A DNA stretch of 64,000 nucleotides. Origin: an uncultured Clostridia bacterium (GTDB lineage: Bacteria; Bacillota; Clostridia; Oscillospirales; Acutalibacteraceae). Position numbers and translations under genes: made by a program. The notes under the pieces are model-generated. The model was not told the origin of the DNA. It worked only from the letters and a program-made list of their open reading frames with translations, and searched no databases. Position 1 is the stretch's first letter. Each line of letters opens with the position of its first letter. The stretch is from contig CALYBL010000035.1 in the NCBI GenBank assembly GCA_944412495.1, forward strand, positions 1 to 64,000. The letters run 5' to 3'. Below, one piece after another: positions 31,264 to 39,789 of the stretch.

Positions 31264-32682
31264 TTGTATAACCCAAAATCAATGAAGGCAGAGGAATTTA
31301 TATCTCATGACGAGATAATGGACACGCTTAAGTTTGCCGACGAGAAAAAGGACGATTTGGAGTATGTTGATTCCATTATAGAAAAGGCAAGGCTGCGCAA
31401 GGGCCTTACTCACAGGGAGGCATCGGTGCTGCTGGCGTGCGAGGATGAAGACAGGATAAACGAGGTGTACAAGCTTGCCGAGCAGATAAAGAAGGATTTT
31501 TACGGCAACAGGATAGTCATGTTCGCTCCGCTTTATCTCTCCAACTACTGCGTAAACGGATGTCTTTACTGCCCGTATCATCTTAAGAACAAGCACATTG
31601 CCCGCAAAAAGCTCACGCAGGAGGAGATAGTAAAGGAGGTCACCGCGCTCCAGGACATGGGACACAAGCGCTTGGCCATTGAGGCGGGCGAGGACCCGGT
31701 GAACAATCCGATAGAGTATATACTCGAGTGCATAAACACCATTTACAGCATAAAGCACAAAAACGGCGCCATACGCCGTGTCAACGTCAATATAGCCGCT
31801 ACCACGGTGGAGAATTACCGCAGGCTCAAGGAGGCAGGTATCGGCACCTACATACTTTTCCAGGAGACGTATCACAAGCAGAGCTACGAGCGGCTGCACC
31901 CGACCGGGCCGAAGCACAATTACGCATATCATACCGAGGCTATGGACAGGGCCATGGAGGGCGGAATAGACGATGTGGGTCTGGGCGTTCTGTTCGGGCT
32001 GGAGCTTTACAGGTACGAGTTTGCCGGGCTGCTCATGCATGCCGAGCATCTGGAGGCGGTGCACGGCGTCGGGCCGCACACCATAAGCGTGCCGCGCGTA
32101 AAGCGGGCGGACGATATCGACCCGGATGAATTTGACAACGGCATATCCGACGACATATTTGCGAAAATATGCGCATGCATAAGGGTATCGGTGCCGTACA
32201 CCGGCATGATAATATCCACGCGCGAGAGCAAGGCTGTCAGGGAAAAGGTGATACGCCTCGGCGTGTCGCAGATAAGCGGCGCGTCAAAGACGAGCGTCGG
32301 CGGCTACTATGAGCCGGAGCCGGAGGAGGACAACTCCGCCCAGTTTGACGTAAGCGACAACCGCACACTCGACGAGGTCGTGCTGTGGCTGATGAATATG
32401 GGGTATATCCCCTCCTTCTGCACCGCCTGCTACCGCGAGGGGCGCACCGGCGACCGGTTTATGAGCCTGTGCAAGTCGGGACAGATACAGAACTGCTGCC
32501 ATCCCAACGCGCTTATCACGCTTAAGGAATATCTGGTGGACTATGCCTCGGATAAAACGAGAGAGGTCGGAGAAAGGCTTATTGCCGACGAGCTGAAGAA
32601 TATACCGAACGAAAAGGCAAGGGCTGTGTGCGGTGATTATATCGGCAAAATAGAGCACGGCGCCCGTGATTTCAGATTTTAA
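31264..32682 (+). CDS. hydG: [FeFe]-hydrogenase H-cluster radical SAM maturase HydG
   Basis: A 472-residue tyrosine lyase that cleaves tyrosine to give the CO and CN ligands of the H-cluster. The radical-SAM motif is NYCVNGCLYCPYH (about residue 93). The C-terminal domain carries the second cluster, C-x2-C-x22-C, beginning SFCTACYREGRTGDRFMSLC and ending at CCHPNA (about residues 380-407). Length is typical for HydG and longer than ThiH, which lacks the C-terminal cluster spacing. The start is TTG at 31264 with GAGAGGAAG about 8 bases upstream; an ATG at 31257 is followed at once by TAA. It lies after the hydE fragment. Confidence 0.95.
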   Translation: MYNPKSMKAEEFISHDEIMDTLKFADEKKDDLEYVDSIIEKARLRKGLTHREASVLLACEDEDRINEVYKLAEQIKKDFYGNRIVMFAPLYLSNYCVNGCLYCPYHLKNKHIARKKLTQEEIVKEVTALQDMGHKRLAIEAGEDPVNNPIEYILECINTIYSIKHKNGAIRRVNVNIAATTVENYRRLKEAGIGTYILFQETYHKQSYERLHPTGPKHNYAYHTEAMDRAMEGGIDDVGLGVLFGLELYRYEFAGLLMHAEHLEAVHGVGPHTISVPRVKRADDIDPDEFDNGISDDIFAKICACIRVSVPYTGMIISTRESKAVREKVIRLGVSQISGASKTSVGGYYEPEPEEDNSAQFDVSDNRTLDEVVLWLMNMGYIPSFCTACYREGRTGDRFMSLCKSGQIQNCCHPNALITLKEYLVDYASDKTREVGERLIADELKNIPNEKARAVCGDYIGKIEHGARDFRF

Positions 32683-33209
32683 GAGCTTCTCTGTATTCCG
32701 TCCGGACTGACGCGGATATAATTGCTTGCGGGAGCGGCGTGGTATAGGTCTCACTGCGGAGCTTGTAAAGGTGCACAGAAATAGCTGGCCGTATTTTTGC
32801 CGGAGTACGTGGGACCCGCCTGGTAACATGCAATGTCACGCCGGAAAGTAAATATTCGGCCGCTGCTTTCATGCTTGTGACAGACTGTAAGGCTGCCTCG
32901 CCGCGGTGTGGCGGCCGATCCAGCTGCCGGGCCTGACGCGCACAGGCCGTGATGCCATCAGAATAATGTCAATTTGCTTTTGCAGCTTTCAGCGGCATTT
33001 TTATCCAATATATTACGGGCGCTCCGAGGCGTTTGAGACGCATTTATGGATACAGGTTCAGCGAAAATTTGTGAATTCCGAATGCCAGCACTTAGCATTA
33101 CCCGGTCAGTAGGGGACGCAGGGCACGGCAGTACGTGTCAAGCGTTGCCTGACTGGAAAAAAGGTCGGAGCGCATAAATATCAAAGCAATATCAAAAATA
33201 CAGGAGAAA
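32683..33209. other. Gap between hydG and hydF, no gene seen
   Basis: About 530 bases, unusually long for genes that are normally in one operon. The short frames have no ribosome binding site, and I recognise no remnant of a known gene. I see no terminator with a U tract, so read-through from hydG to hydF is possible. Confidence 0.5.
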
Positions 33210-33215
33210 ATGATT

Positions 33216-34409
33216 ATGGGACTTAACGATACGCCGTCGTCCGAGCGCGCGCATATAGGCTTTTTCGGGCGCCGAAACGCGGGAAAATCCAGCGTCGTCA
33301 ATGCCGTTACGGGGCAGGAGCTGTCGGTTGTGTCCGACGTAAAGGGCACCACCACCGACGCGGTATATAAGGCTATGGAACTGCTGCCGGCCGGCCCGGT
33401 GGTGATAACCGACACACCCGGCTATGACGACAGCGGATATCTCGGCCAAAAGCGCGTAGGGAAAACCATGCAGGCTTTAAACAGATGCGACCTTGCGGTG
33501 CTGGTCATTGACGGCACTGAGGGCAGGTCTCCCGTTGACGCGGAGCTTGAGGAGATGTTTAAGCAGCGTGATATACCATATATAGTAGTCTACAATAAAT
33601 CCGATATTTCCGGCAGAAAATACGCCGACGGAATAAATGTAAGCGCCGTCACCGGCGAGGGGATTGCGGAGCTCAAGGAAAAAGCCGCTGCGATACTCAA
33701 CGGCGAAAGGAAGGACAAAAGAATAATCGGTGACCTGCTGAGCAAGGGCGACACTGTGCTTTTAGTGATACCGATAGACTCCGCCGCACCGAAGGGAAGG
33801 CTCATTCTGCCACAGCAGCAGGTCATAAGGGACATACTCGACGCCGGCGCCGGTGCGGTTGCGGTGAAGGAGGACAACATCCGGCAGACTATTGATAACC
33901 TCAGGACACCGCCGGCAATGGTGGTGACCGACAGTCAGGTTTTTGCCGCTGCCGACGCCGAGACCCCCGCAGGTATCCCGCTGACTTCATTTTCGATACT
34001 CATGGCGCGGTATAAGGGATATTTGGACACGGCAGTGAAGGGCATAGCCGCCGTTGGGAGGCTTAAGGACGGCGACACGGTGCTGATATGCGAGGGATGT
34101 ACGCATCACCGGCAGTGTGACGATATCGGCACAGTCAAAATACCGCGCTGGCTGAAAAATTATACTCAAAAGCAGCTTGAACTTAAGTTTACCTCCGGCA
34201 GGGAATTCCCGACTGACCTTACCGGCATAGACCTTGTTATCCACTGCGGCGGCTGCATGCTCAATGAACGCGAGGTGCAGTACAGGATGAAGACGGCCGT
34301 CGGCGCCGGTGTTCCGTTCACAAACTACGGCGTCGCGATAGCGTATATGCAGGGCATTTTAAAACGCAGCCTTGAAATATTCCCGGATATAAGGGCGGCC
34401 CTTGACTAA
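33216..34409 (+). CDS. hydF: [FeFe]-hydrogenase maturation GTPase HydF
   Basis: A 397-residue scaffold protein that carries the diiron precursor and delivers it to the hydrogenase. The GTPase domain has GFFGRRNAGKSSVVNAV (G1), KGTTTD (G2), DTPGYDD (G3) and YNKSD (G4). The middle dimerisation domain follows. The C-terminal cluster site is CEGCTHHRQC and, about 50 residues on, VIHCGGCMLN, matching the C-x-H..H-C-x-x-C ligand pattern. The ATG at 33216 is preferred to the ATG at 33210, since AGGAGA ends 8 bases upstream. It completes the E-G-F maturase set. No hydrogenase gene is adjacent. Confidence 0.94.
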   Translation: MGLNDTPSSERAHIGFFGRRNAGKSSVVNAVTGQELSVVSDVKGTTTDAVYKAMELLPAGPVVITDTPGYDDSGYLGQKRVGKTMQALNRCDLAVLVIDGTEGRSPVDAELEEMFKQRDIPYIVVYNKSDISGRKYADGINVSAVTGEGIAELKEKAAAILNGERKDKRIIGDLLSKGDTVLLVIPIDSAAPKGRLILPQQQVIRDILDAGAGAVAVKEDNIRQTIDNLRTPPAMVVTDSQVFAAADAETPAGIPLTSFSILMARYKGYLDTAVKGIAAVGRLKDGDTVLICEGCTHHRQCDDIGTVKIPRWLKNYTQKQLELKFTSGREFPTDLTGIDLVIHCGGCMLNEREVQYRMKTAVGAGVPFTNYGVAIAYMQGILKRSLEIFPDIRAALD

Positions 34410-34662
34410 ACCGGCGTTTGTTTTCGATACCGCCGCAGATTTAGGCCTTGGAGATTGTGCAGTCAGGGCTTTGGCCTAAGGCCTGCGCCCGGACTTTTTA
34501 CCGGAGGCTTGGCGAGCTTTTATAAACTGTGAAAAATTAGCATGTACGAATCGGCCCTGCGGCAGAAAATTCGGTTTGTCAAAACACGGCCGGGTATCAT
34601 GGCCCTGAATCGCTGAAAATACAGATAAAATCCGCCCAAAATTCAATGTGACGGAAAGTATC
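34410..34662. other. Intergenic region after hydF
   Basis: About 250 bases with no gene. TTTAGGCCTT and TTGGCCTAAGG form an imperfect dyad near 34440-34482, without a U tract. Confidence 0.4.
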
Positions 34663-34692
34663 GTGACATGATTCAGCCTGCGGGCTTATAAT
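34663..34692 (+). promoter_or_regulatory. Promoter with overlapping dyad
   Basis: GTGACA (34663-34668), 18 bases, TATAAT (34687-34692). A near-palindrome ATGTGACG..CGTGACAT (34646-34653 and 34662-34669) covers the -35 element and could be an autoregulatory site of the XRE protein that follows. Confidence 0.55.
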
Positions 34693-34725
34693 AGCACTGC
34701 AAAACAAACTGGAGGCTGAAGACAA

Positions 34726-35217
34726 ATGAGCTTTGGAGAAAAACTTAAAAATCTGAGAATAAGCAACAATTTGACGCAGGACGAGCTGGCGGAAAAAATA
34801 TTTGTCAGCAGGACGGCGGTTTCTAAGTGGGAGACCGACCGCGGCTTTCCGAGTATAGAGAGCCTGAGATATCTTGCCAATCTTTTTCATATGAGCATTG
34901 ACGAGCTGATATCCGACGAGGATATAAAAAACAAAGTGCTTATTGACAAAAAAAATTCGCGCAGGTTTTACTGGGCTGCGGTAATATGCCTTGCCGCTAC
35001 CGTCGCTTCTGCCGTTGCGGCGTATGCTACCCGTATTTATTACTGGAGCGTGCTGAGCATTATAGGAATAGCGGGTTATTTGGTGTTTGCGGCGCTGTGC
35101 AAATATAAAAATCAGAGCATGCGGCTGACAAAGGCTATTGCGCCGTTTATAATATCGCGCATTGTAATAGCCGCCGCAGTTATCGCCATTGCGGTTTATA
35201 GCGTTGTGCAGCTGTAG
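34726..35217 (+). CDS. XRE regulator with C-terminal membrane helices
   Basis: A 163-residue protein. Residues 1-65 are an XRE helix-turn-helix (KLKNLRISNNLTQDELAEKI, then VSRTAVSKWETDRGFPS, SIDELISDED). After a short basic linker there are three hydrophobic segments at about 83-102, 105-124 and 137-160, so the DNA-binding domain is tethered to the membrane. Such membrane-bound XRE proteins are common in Clostridia; their signals are mostly unknown. GGAGG stands 13-14 bases before the ATG, rather far. Its promoter carries a dyad suggesting autoregulation. Confidence 0.85.
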   Translation: MSFGEKLKNLRISNNLTQDELAEKIFVSRTAVSKWETDRGFPSIESLRYLANLFHMSIDELISDEDIKNKVLIDKKNSRRFYWAAVICLAATVASAVAAYATRIYYWSVLSIIGIAGYLVFAALCKYKNQSMRLTKAIAPFIISRIVIAAAVIAIAVYSVVQL

Positions 35218-35476
35218 CCGGAATGCAAAATAAAAATGCTCTGCCGAGATTTATGGCGGATATTAGGCTTACATAGCGGACGCGGATATTGAAGACGGGG
35301 CAAAAGGCTGCGTCCGGAGCGCAAACGCTGCCGGCCTCGAATGCGGATAATCTGCTGTCTTAAGCTCGGCGCAGCGTGTTTTCTGAGCAAGGCATAGGTG
35401 CTTTGACAATATAGTCAAAATATTGAATATACTATATCTGCATATAAATTGGTTATGCGCCGTGGATAAAAAGCAG

Positions 35477-35510
35477 AAAAAGCCGTGATGATTTTCATCA
35501 CGGCTTTTTT
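35477..35510. terminator. Bidirectional terminator
   Basis: AAAAAGCCGTGATG (35477-35490), loop ATTTT, CATCACGGCTTTTTT (35496-35510). It serves the convergent XRE-membrane gene (plus) and the lipoprotein gene at 35526 (minus). Confidence 0.9.
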
Positions 35511-35525
35511 CCTTTTTTTAAGGTA

Positions 35526-36032
35526 TTATTTATATTCTTTTGACGTGATTACATTGCCGTCCATATCAAGGTATTCCACTATAACTGATTCGGCAGAAGG
35601 CACCTGAAGCTTCAGCAGAGATAATACGCTTTCATAGGTAGATGATGATGCATCCAGACTTGAATCAAGCGTTGATTTTATAAGATCTGTATCGCCGATA
35701 TCCATCGTATACTGACAGCTGTAAACAAGTGAATTGCCTCTGGCAAGAATATCCATATTTATACCTGTGCCCTCAAAGCTTGATGAGATGGAATCCAGCT
35801 GTTCAGCATTTTGCTCGACATACTCCTGAATAGTCATACCATCGGAGGAAGAAGATGATGCTTCGGAGGAATCGTCGGCTTCGCTGGATGCAGAGCCTGA
35901 GGAGGCTTCAGATGTGCTGGCAGCCGAAGATGAAGCGACAGATGATGTATCGTCGTTGCTGCTGTCACAGGCAGTGAGAGCAAAGGCCGATACAACCATG
36001 ATACATGCAATAATTGATAAAAGCTTTTTCAT
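35526..36032 (-). CDS. Ser-rich lipoprotein, DUF4854-like
   Basis: A 168-residue lipoprotein. The signal peptide ends in a lipobox FALTAC (about residue 22), followed by a low-complexity Ser/Ala/Glu linker to about residue 64 that would hold the folded part away from the membrane. The C-terminal domain of about 100 residues begins MTIQEYVEQNAEQLDSI and has ARGNSLVYSCQYTMDIGDTDL, resembling the DUF4854 family, then ends DMDGNVITSKEYK. It is a paralogue of the next gene, sharing SVIVEYLDMDGNVITSKEYK with SVIVEAFDIYGNIITSREYK. The function is unknown. Confidence 0.7.
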   Translation of the reverse strand: MKKLLSIIACIMVVSAFALTACDSSNDDTSSVASSSAASTSEASSGSASSEADDSSEASSSSSDGMTIQEYVEQNAEQLDSISSSFEGTGINMDILARGNSLVYSCQYTMDIGDTDLIKSTLDSSLDASSSTYESVLSLLKLQVPSAESVIVEYLDMDGNVITSKEYK

Positions 36033-36123
36033 AATAATTTCCCATTTTTATTAATTTGGCTAAACTGGATATAATAATAACTTATATAAATAATCGCGTC
36101 AATACAAATTTATGCGAGCCCAG

Positions 36124-36942
36124 CTATTTATACTCTCTTGACGTGATTATGTTGCCGTATATATCAAAGGCTTCTACAATAACAGATTTTGCGCTTGGCA
36201 CCTCAACACGCATTTGATAAAGAATATTTTCAAAGAATGGTGAAAGCTGGTCGAACAGCTGCTCTAAATATTCTTTCATAATATCATTGTTATCACCTAT
36301 ATCTATTATAAGTCCGAGACTTATTACAAATGAGTTGTCTCTTGCATATATGCCGCACAAAAAGCCTTCATACCCCATAGTGAGTATAATCTGGTTAACC
36401 ATATCACTTTTTTTATTTATGTAATCCTCAACAGAAGTGTCGGATACAAAAGGAGGTGACGCTTCAGACGGCTCCGGCTGTGAGGACGGCGCCGGCTCTG
36501 ACTGTATAGACGGCTGTGATGATGGTACTGGCTGTGATGAGGAAGCCGGCTGAGGCTGCGGGTCGGGCTCCGGAATGCTTTCCGGCAATGCCGGCTGTGC
36601 AGGGATGCTTATAAGCGGACTGCTTGAGGCCGGCGGCGACTGCTGGCGGCTGGAGGTGCTTCCCGGCCGCGATGTCGACGTTTTGACCGATGCCATCGAA
36701 GAAGTACCTGAAGAGCTTGTACGTGAAGACTGCACTGAAGAGATTTCAGAGGTCTCAGATGAGGATGCTGAGGATATTGAGCTGATATTGCTGCTTATTT
36801 CCATTGTTATGCTGCTCAGAAATTCGGATACAGAGCTGTTGAGGCCGGACTGTGCGGCAGGCTCCCCGTTTCTGCCGCATGAAACAAGCGTAAGAGCTAA
36901 CATAAATACCAGGCATACGGCTATTGCAGATAGTTTTTTCAT
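36124..36942 (-). CDS. Ser/Pro-rich lipoprotein, paralogue of the preceding
   Basis: A 272-residue lipoprotein. The lipobox is LTLVSC at about residue 22. A long linker (about 30-165) is nearly all Ser, Pro, Thr, Glu and Gln, typical of wall-spanning spacers. The C-terminal domain (about 170-272) matches the domain of the neighbouring 168-residue protein: VEDYINKKSDMVNQI, ARDNSFVISLGLIIDIGDNNDI, VPSAKSVIVEAFD. It is transcribed before its paralogue, with 90 bases between, and divergently from the four-lipoprotein cluster at 37372. The paralogy points to duplication with linker expansion. Confidence 0.72.
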   Translation of the reverse strand: MKKLSAIAVCLVFMLALTLVSCGRNGEPAAQSGLNSSVSEFLSSITMEISSNISSISSASSSETSEISSVQSSRTSSSGTSSMASVKTSTSRPGSTSSRQQSPPASSSPLISIPAQPALPESIPEPDPQPQPASSSQPVPSSQPSIQSEPAPSSQPEPSEASPPFVSDTSVEDYINKKSDMVNQIILTMGYEGFLCGIYARDNSFVISLGLIIDIGDNNDIMKEYLEQLFDQLSPFFENILYQMRVEVPSAKSVIVEAFDIYGNIITSREYK

Positions 36943-37371
36943 TATACTCCTCCTGTATTTTTAACCTGCCCAGGCTGCCGGCAGAATAACCAATCCTTTT
37001 CCGCAAGCATTTTTAAGTGCTGCATGACATATCATTAAGCGGGGTATAGTCTGCCGGACAATTAAAATTATATTCCGATATAATACAACGATTTAGTTAA
37101 TAATCTATACATATAAAATATGCAAAACCGTCAATTATACAGACCCTATTTGAAAAATGATTATATCATTTAATATATAAAATATCTATAATATGTACTT
37201 AATATTTTTCGGCAAATTTTTAATGCTGCAAAATGAATATTTATATTTATTTTTAATATAAAAAATTCAAAATTTTATACAACCATTTTGGTTGATATAT
37301 AAAGTTAAATATGTTATTTTTATTAAAGTATTTTAGTTTTAATTGACTTCAAATTGAAAGGTGTTAATAAT
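36943..37371. other. Divergent intergenic region with a dyad
   Basis: About 430 bases, very AT-rich on the right. CAACCA (37280-37285), TTT, TGGTTG (37289-37294) is a perfect dyad about 80 bases before the first paralogue. It resembles the dyad at 7536-7552. No gene is seen. Confidence 0.5.
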
Positions 37372-38553
37372 ATGAAAATGCTCATTAGGCTTGCATCTAT
37401 GCTGATGGCAGCAATTCTGACAGCTGGAGCATTAGCCTCCTGCGGCAAGAATTCTCTGCGTCCTCATGATCCGCTGCCGCCGATACAAGCGCTGTTTTTA
37501 CATGTGGGATACATGTACGGCACTACTAACGCAAAGTATGTCAGCTACAGTGATGAGGATATCCAAAAGCTTACGGATATAGGTGTAACAGAGGTCTGCA
37601 TAGCCTATGGCACACCTGTTGTATCATATACTCCGGAGGGTGCGGCCGAGTCTCAGATGATTGTTACGGCGGAGGATGTCAACAATATGTCTCCGGAGCT
37701 GGTAGGTCCTGATAAAACGGAAAACGACATAACAGAAATTAAATCGGTATATTCAGAGAGGGTAAAGCAGCTTGACGACGGACTTACGCTTGAGGCATAT
37801 GCTGATTTTGCTCTTGAGCTTATGGAGCGGCTCATAGCAATAAACCCGGAAATCAAAATATGGTACAGCTTTCCGGACATCGCCATTCACCCGCTTTCGC
37901 AGATGTATATAGACCCGTTTCTGCAGTACTATGAGATGATGAAAAGCAGGACAGGCGAAGAGATATGGAACAATAATATACAGGGCTTTTATTGGCTGTG
38001 CGAGGGAATCACGACAGAGCCTTACGATAATTTCGACACGGAAAATTTAGTTGATTTTGACAATGAGATGGTGAAGGCCATGAAGGCATGTGCGGATGTC
38101 GTGCATGATGACGGCAAGTTTACCTTCTGGTGTCCGTATTACCGTCCAAATATGTCGATAAGTATGCCGATAGGCTTTATAGCTAATCAGACAGACATAT
38201 TCGACTATGTGATACTGCAGCCAAATCATGTGTTTGCTACCGGGCTTGAGGACAATATTGAGATAATAAAGCAGTCGACACTGAAAAACGCCGTTTTAAA
38301 TCAGAACATGATTGCATACGGAGGAGAGAAAAAGTCAAGCACCATGATAGGCCCTGAGATGGAAATGGAGGCAAGTGACTTCAATGGCAGCAACAGCGAA
38401 GATATACTTTCGAGATATCAGGACTATGTCGACGCATATGGAGATATGCTCGGGGAATATCCGATGGCGTTTTACTGCGGCGCACGTCCGAGTCTTATGG
38501 ATGAAAAAATCATCGGGCTTTTAGCGGATTTTCTCAGCAAAAATGCAGAGTAA
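37372..38553 (+). CDS. TIM-barrel-like lipoprotein, paralogue 1 of 4
   Basis: A 393-residue lipoprotein; the lipobox is GALASC at about residue 23. The mature protein reads like a glycosidase-type TIM barrel: ALFLHVGYMYG, EDIQKLTDIGVTEVCIAYGTPV, INPEIKIWYSFPDI, NNIQGFYWLCEGI, GKFTFWCPYYRP, DIFDYVILQPNHVFA and GEYPMAFYCGARPS. The FWCPYY..D-x-V-I-L-Q-P-N-H part resembles DUF4855, and the general plan the DUF4434 group. The Glu in WLCEGI could be catalytic by position, but activity is not known. The ATG at 37372 has AAAGGTG 8 bases ahead; the TTG at 37354 is rejected. It is first of four tandem paralogues spaced by 27-30 bases, so they form an operon. Confidence 0.75.
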   Translation: MKMLIRLASMLMAAILTAGALASCGKNSLRPHDPLPPIQALFLHVGYMYGTTNAKYVSYSDEDIQKLTDIGVTEVCIAYGTPVVSYTPEGAAESQMIVTAEDVNNMSPELVGPDKTENDITEIKSVYSERVKQLDDGLTLEAYADFALELMERLIAINPEIKIWYSFPDIAIHPLSQMYIDPFLQYYEMMKSRTGEEIWNNNIQGFYWLCEGITTEPYDNFDTENLVDFDNEMVKAMKACADVVHDDGKFTFWCPYYRPNMSISMPIGFIANQTDIFDYVILQPNHVFATGLEDNIEIIKQSTLKNAVLNQNMIAYGGEKKSSTMIGPEMEMEASDFNGSNSEDILSRYQDYVDAYGDMLGEYPMAFYCGARPSLMDEKIIGLLADFLSKNAE

Positions 38554-38583
38554 GATATAAAAATACAAGAGGGGGCATATATT

Positions 38584-39762
38584 ATGAAATTTATTAAAGC
38601 TATAGCGCTTGCTGCTGCGGCAGCCTTGTCTGCAGGGGTGCTTTCATCCTGCAGCAACGATTCTTTGCGGCCACATGACCCGCTGCCGGCCATGAAGACA
38701 CTATTTATATATGCGGGGTACAGATATGAGACTACTGATGCAAAATATGTTGAATACAGCGATGAGGATCTTCAGAAGCTTAAGGATATCGGTGTTACTG
38801 AAGTCTGCATAGCTTATGGCACGCCCGTTGTATCATATACTCCGGAGGGAGCAACTGAGCCTCAGATGATTGTTACGGAGGAAGATGTAAACAACATGTC
38901 TCCGGAATTGCTCGGACCTGATAAGACGGAAAGTGATATATCAAACTTAAAGACAATATATGCGGAAAGAGCAAGAGGCCTTGATTCGGGTCTGACGATT
39001 GAGAGCTATGCAGACTTTGCCCTTGAGCTTATGGAGCGTCTTATAGCCTTAGACCCGGAAATCAAAATATGGTACAGCTTTCCCGATATTTCTATTCCAA
39101 TTCTTTCTCAGATGTATATAGAGCCTTTTCTCCAATACTATGAAATGATGAAAAGCGGGACAGGCGAAGAAATATGGAACAATAATATACAGGGCTTTTA
39201 TTGGTGCCGCGAGGATATTCCGACCGGTTCCTACGATAACTTTGACACGGAAAATTTAGTTGATTTTGACAATGAGATGGTGAAGGCCATGAAGGCATGT
39301 GCGGATGCCGTGCATGATGACGGAAAGCTCACCTTCTGGTGCCCGTATTACCGCCCGACGGCATCTGTCGGCATGCCGATAGGTTTTATAGCTAATCTGA
39401 CTGACATATTTGACTATGTAATACTTCAGCCTAATCATGTATTTAACGATGGCCTTGAGAACAATATCGAAATTATAAAGGAGTCAACGCTGCAAAACTC
39501 TGTCTTAAATCAGAGCATGGTTGCATATGGAGGAGAAAAGAAATCAAGTACCATGGTGGGGCCTGAAATAGAGATGCAGGCGGAGGACTTCAACGGCACC
39601 AACGGTGAGGAGATACTTTCGAGATATCAGGACTATGTCGACGCATACTCAGATATGGTCGGCGAATATCCCATGGCCTTTTACTGCGGCTCACGTCCGA
39701 GCCTTATGGATGACAGGGTGCTGGGATTTTTAGAGGACTTGCTCAGCGGCAGTGCAGAGTAA
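38584..39762 (+). CDS. TIM-barrel-like lipoprotein, paralogue 2 of 4
   Basis: A 392-residue lipoprotein closest to paralogue 1; long blocks are identical, such as GVTEVCIAYGTPVVSYTPEG and DNFDTENLVDFDNEMVKAM. The lipobox is GVLSSC at about residue 22. The presumed active-site strand reads GFYWCREDIPT, with R-E-D in place of paralogue 1's C-E-G, and the end has EYPMAFYCGSRPSLMDDRV. GAGGGGG lies before the ATG. The near-identity to paralogue 1 suggests it is a recent duplication. Confidence 0.75.
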   Translation: MKFIKAIALAAAAALSAGVLSSCSNDSLRPHDPLPAMKTLFIYAGYRYETTDAKYVEYSDEDLQKLKDIGVTEVCIAYGTPVVSYTPEGATEPQMIVTEEDVNNMSPELLGPDKTESDISNLKTIYAERARGLDSGLTIESYADFALELMERLIALDPEIKIWYSFPDISIPILSQMYIEPFLQYYEMMKSGTGEEIWNNNIQGFYWCREDIPTGSYDNFDTENLVDFDNEMVKAMKACADAVHDDGKLTFWCPYYRPTASVGMPIGFIANLTDIFDYVILQPNHVFNDGLENNIEIIKESTLQNSVLNQSMVAYGGEKKSSTMVGPEIEMQAEDFNGTNGEEILSRYQDYVDAYSDMVGEYPMAFYCGSRPSLMDDRVLGFLEDLLSGSAE

Positions 39763-39789
39763 AATATTAAATACAAGCAGGGTGCATAT

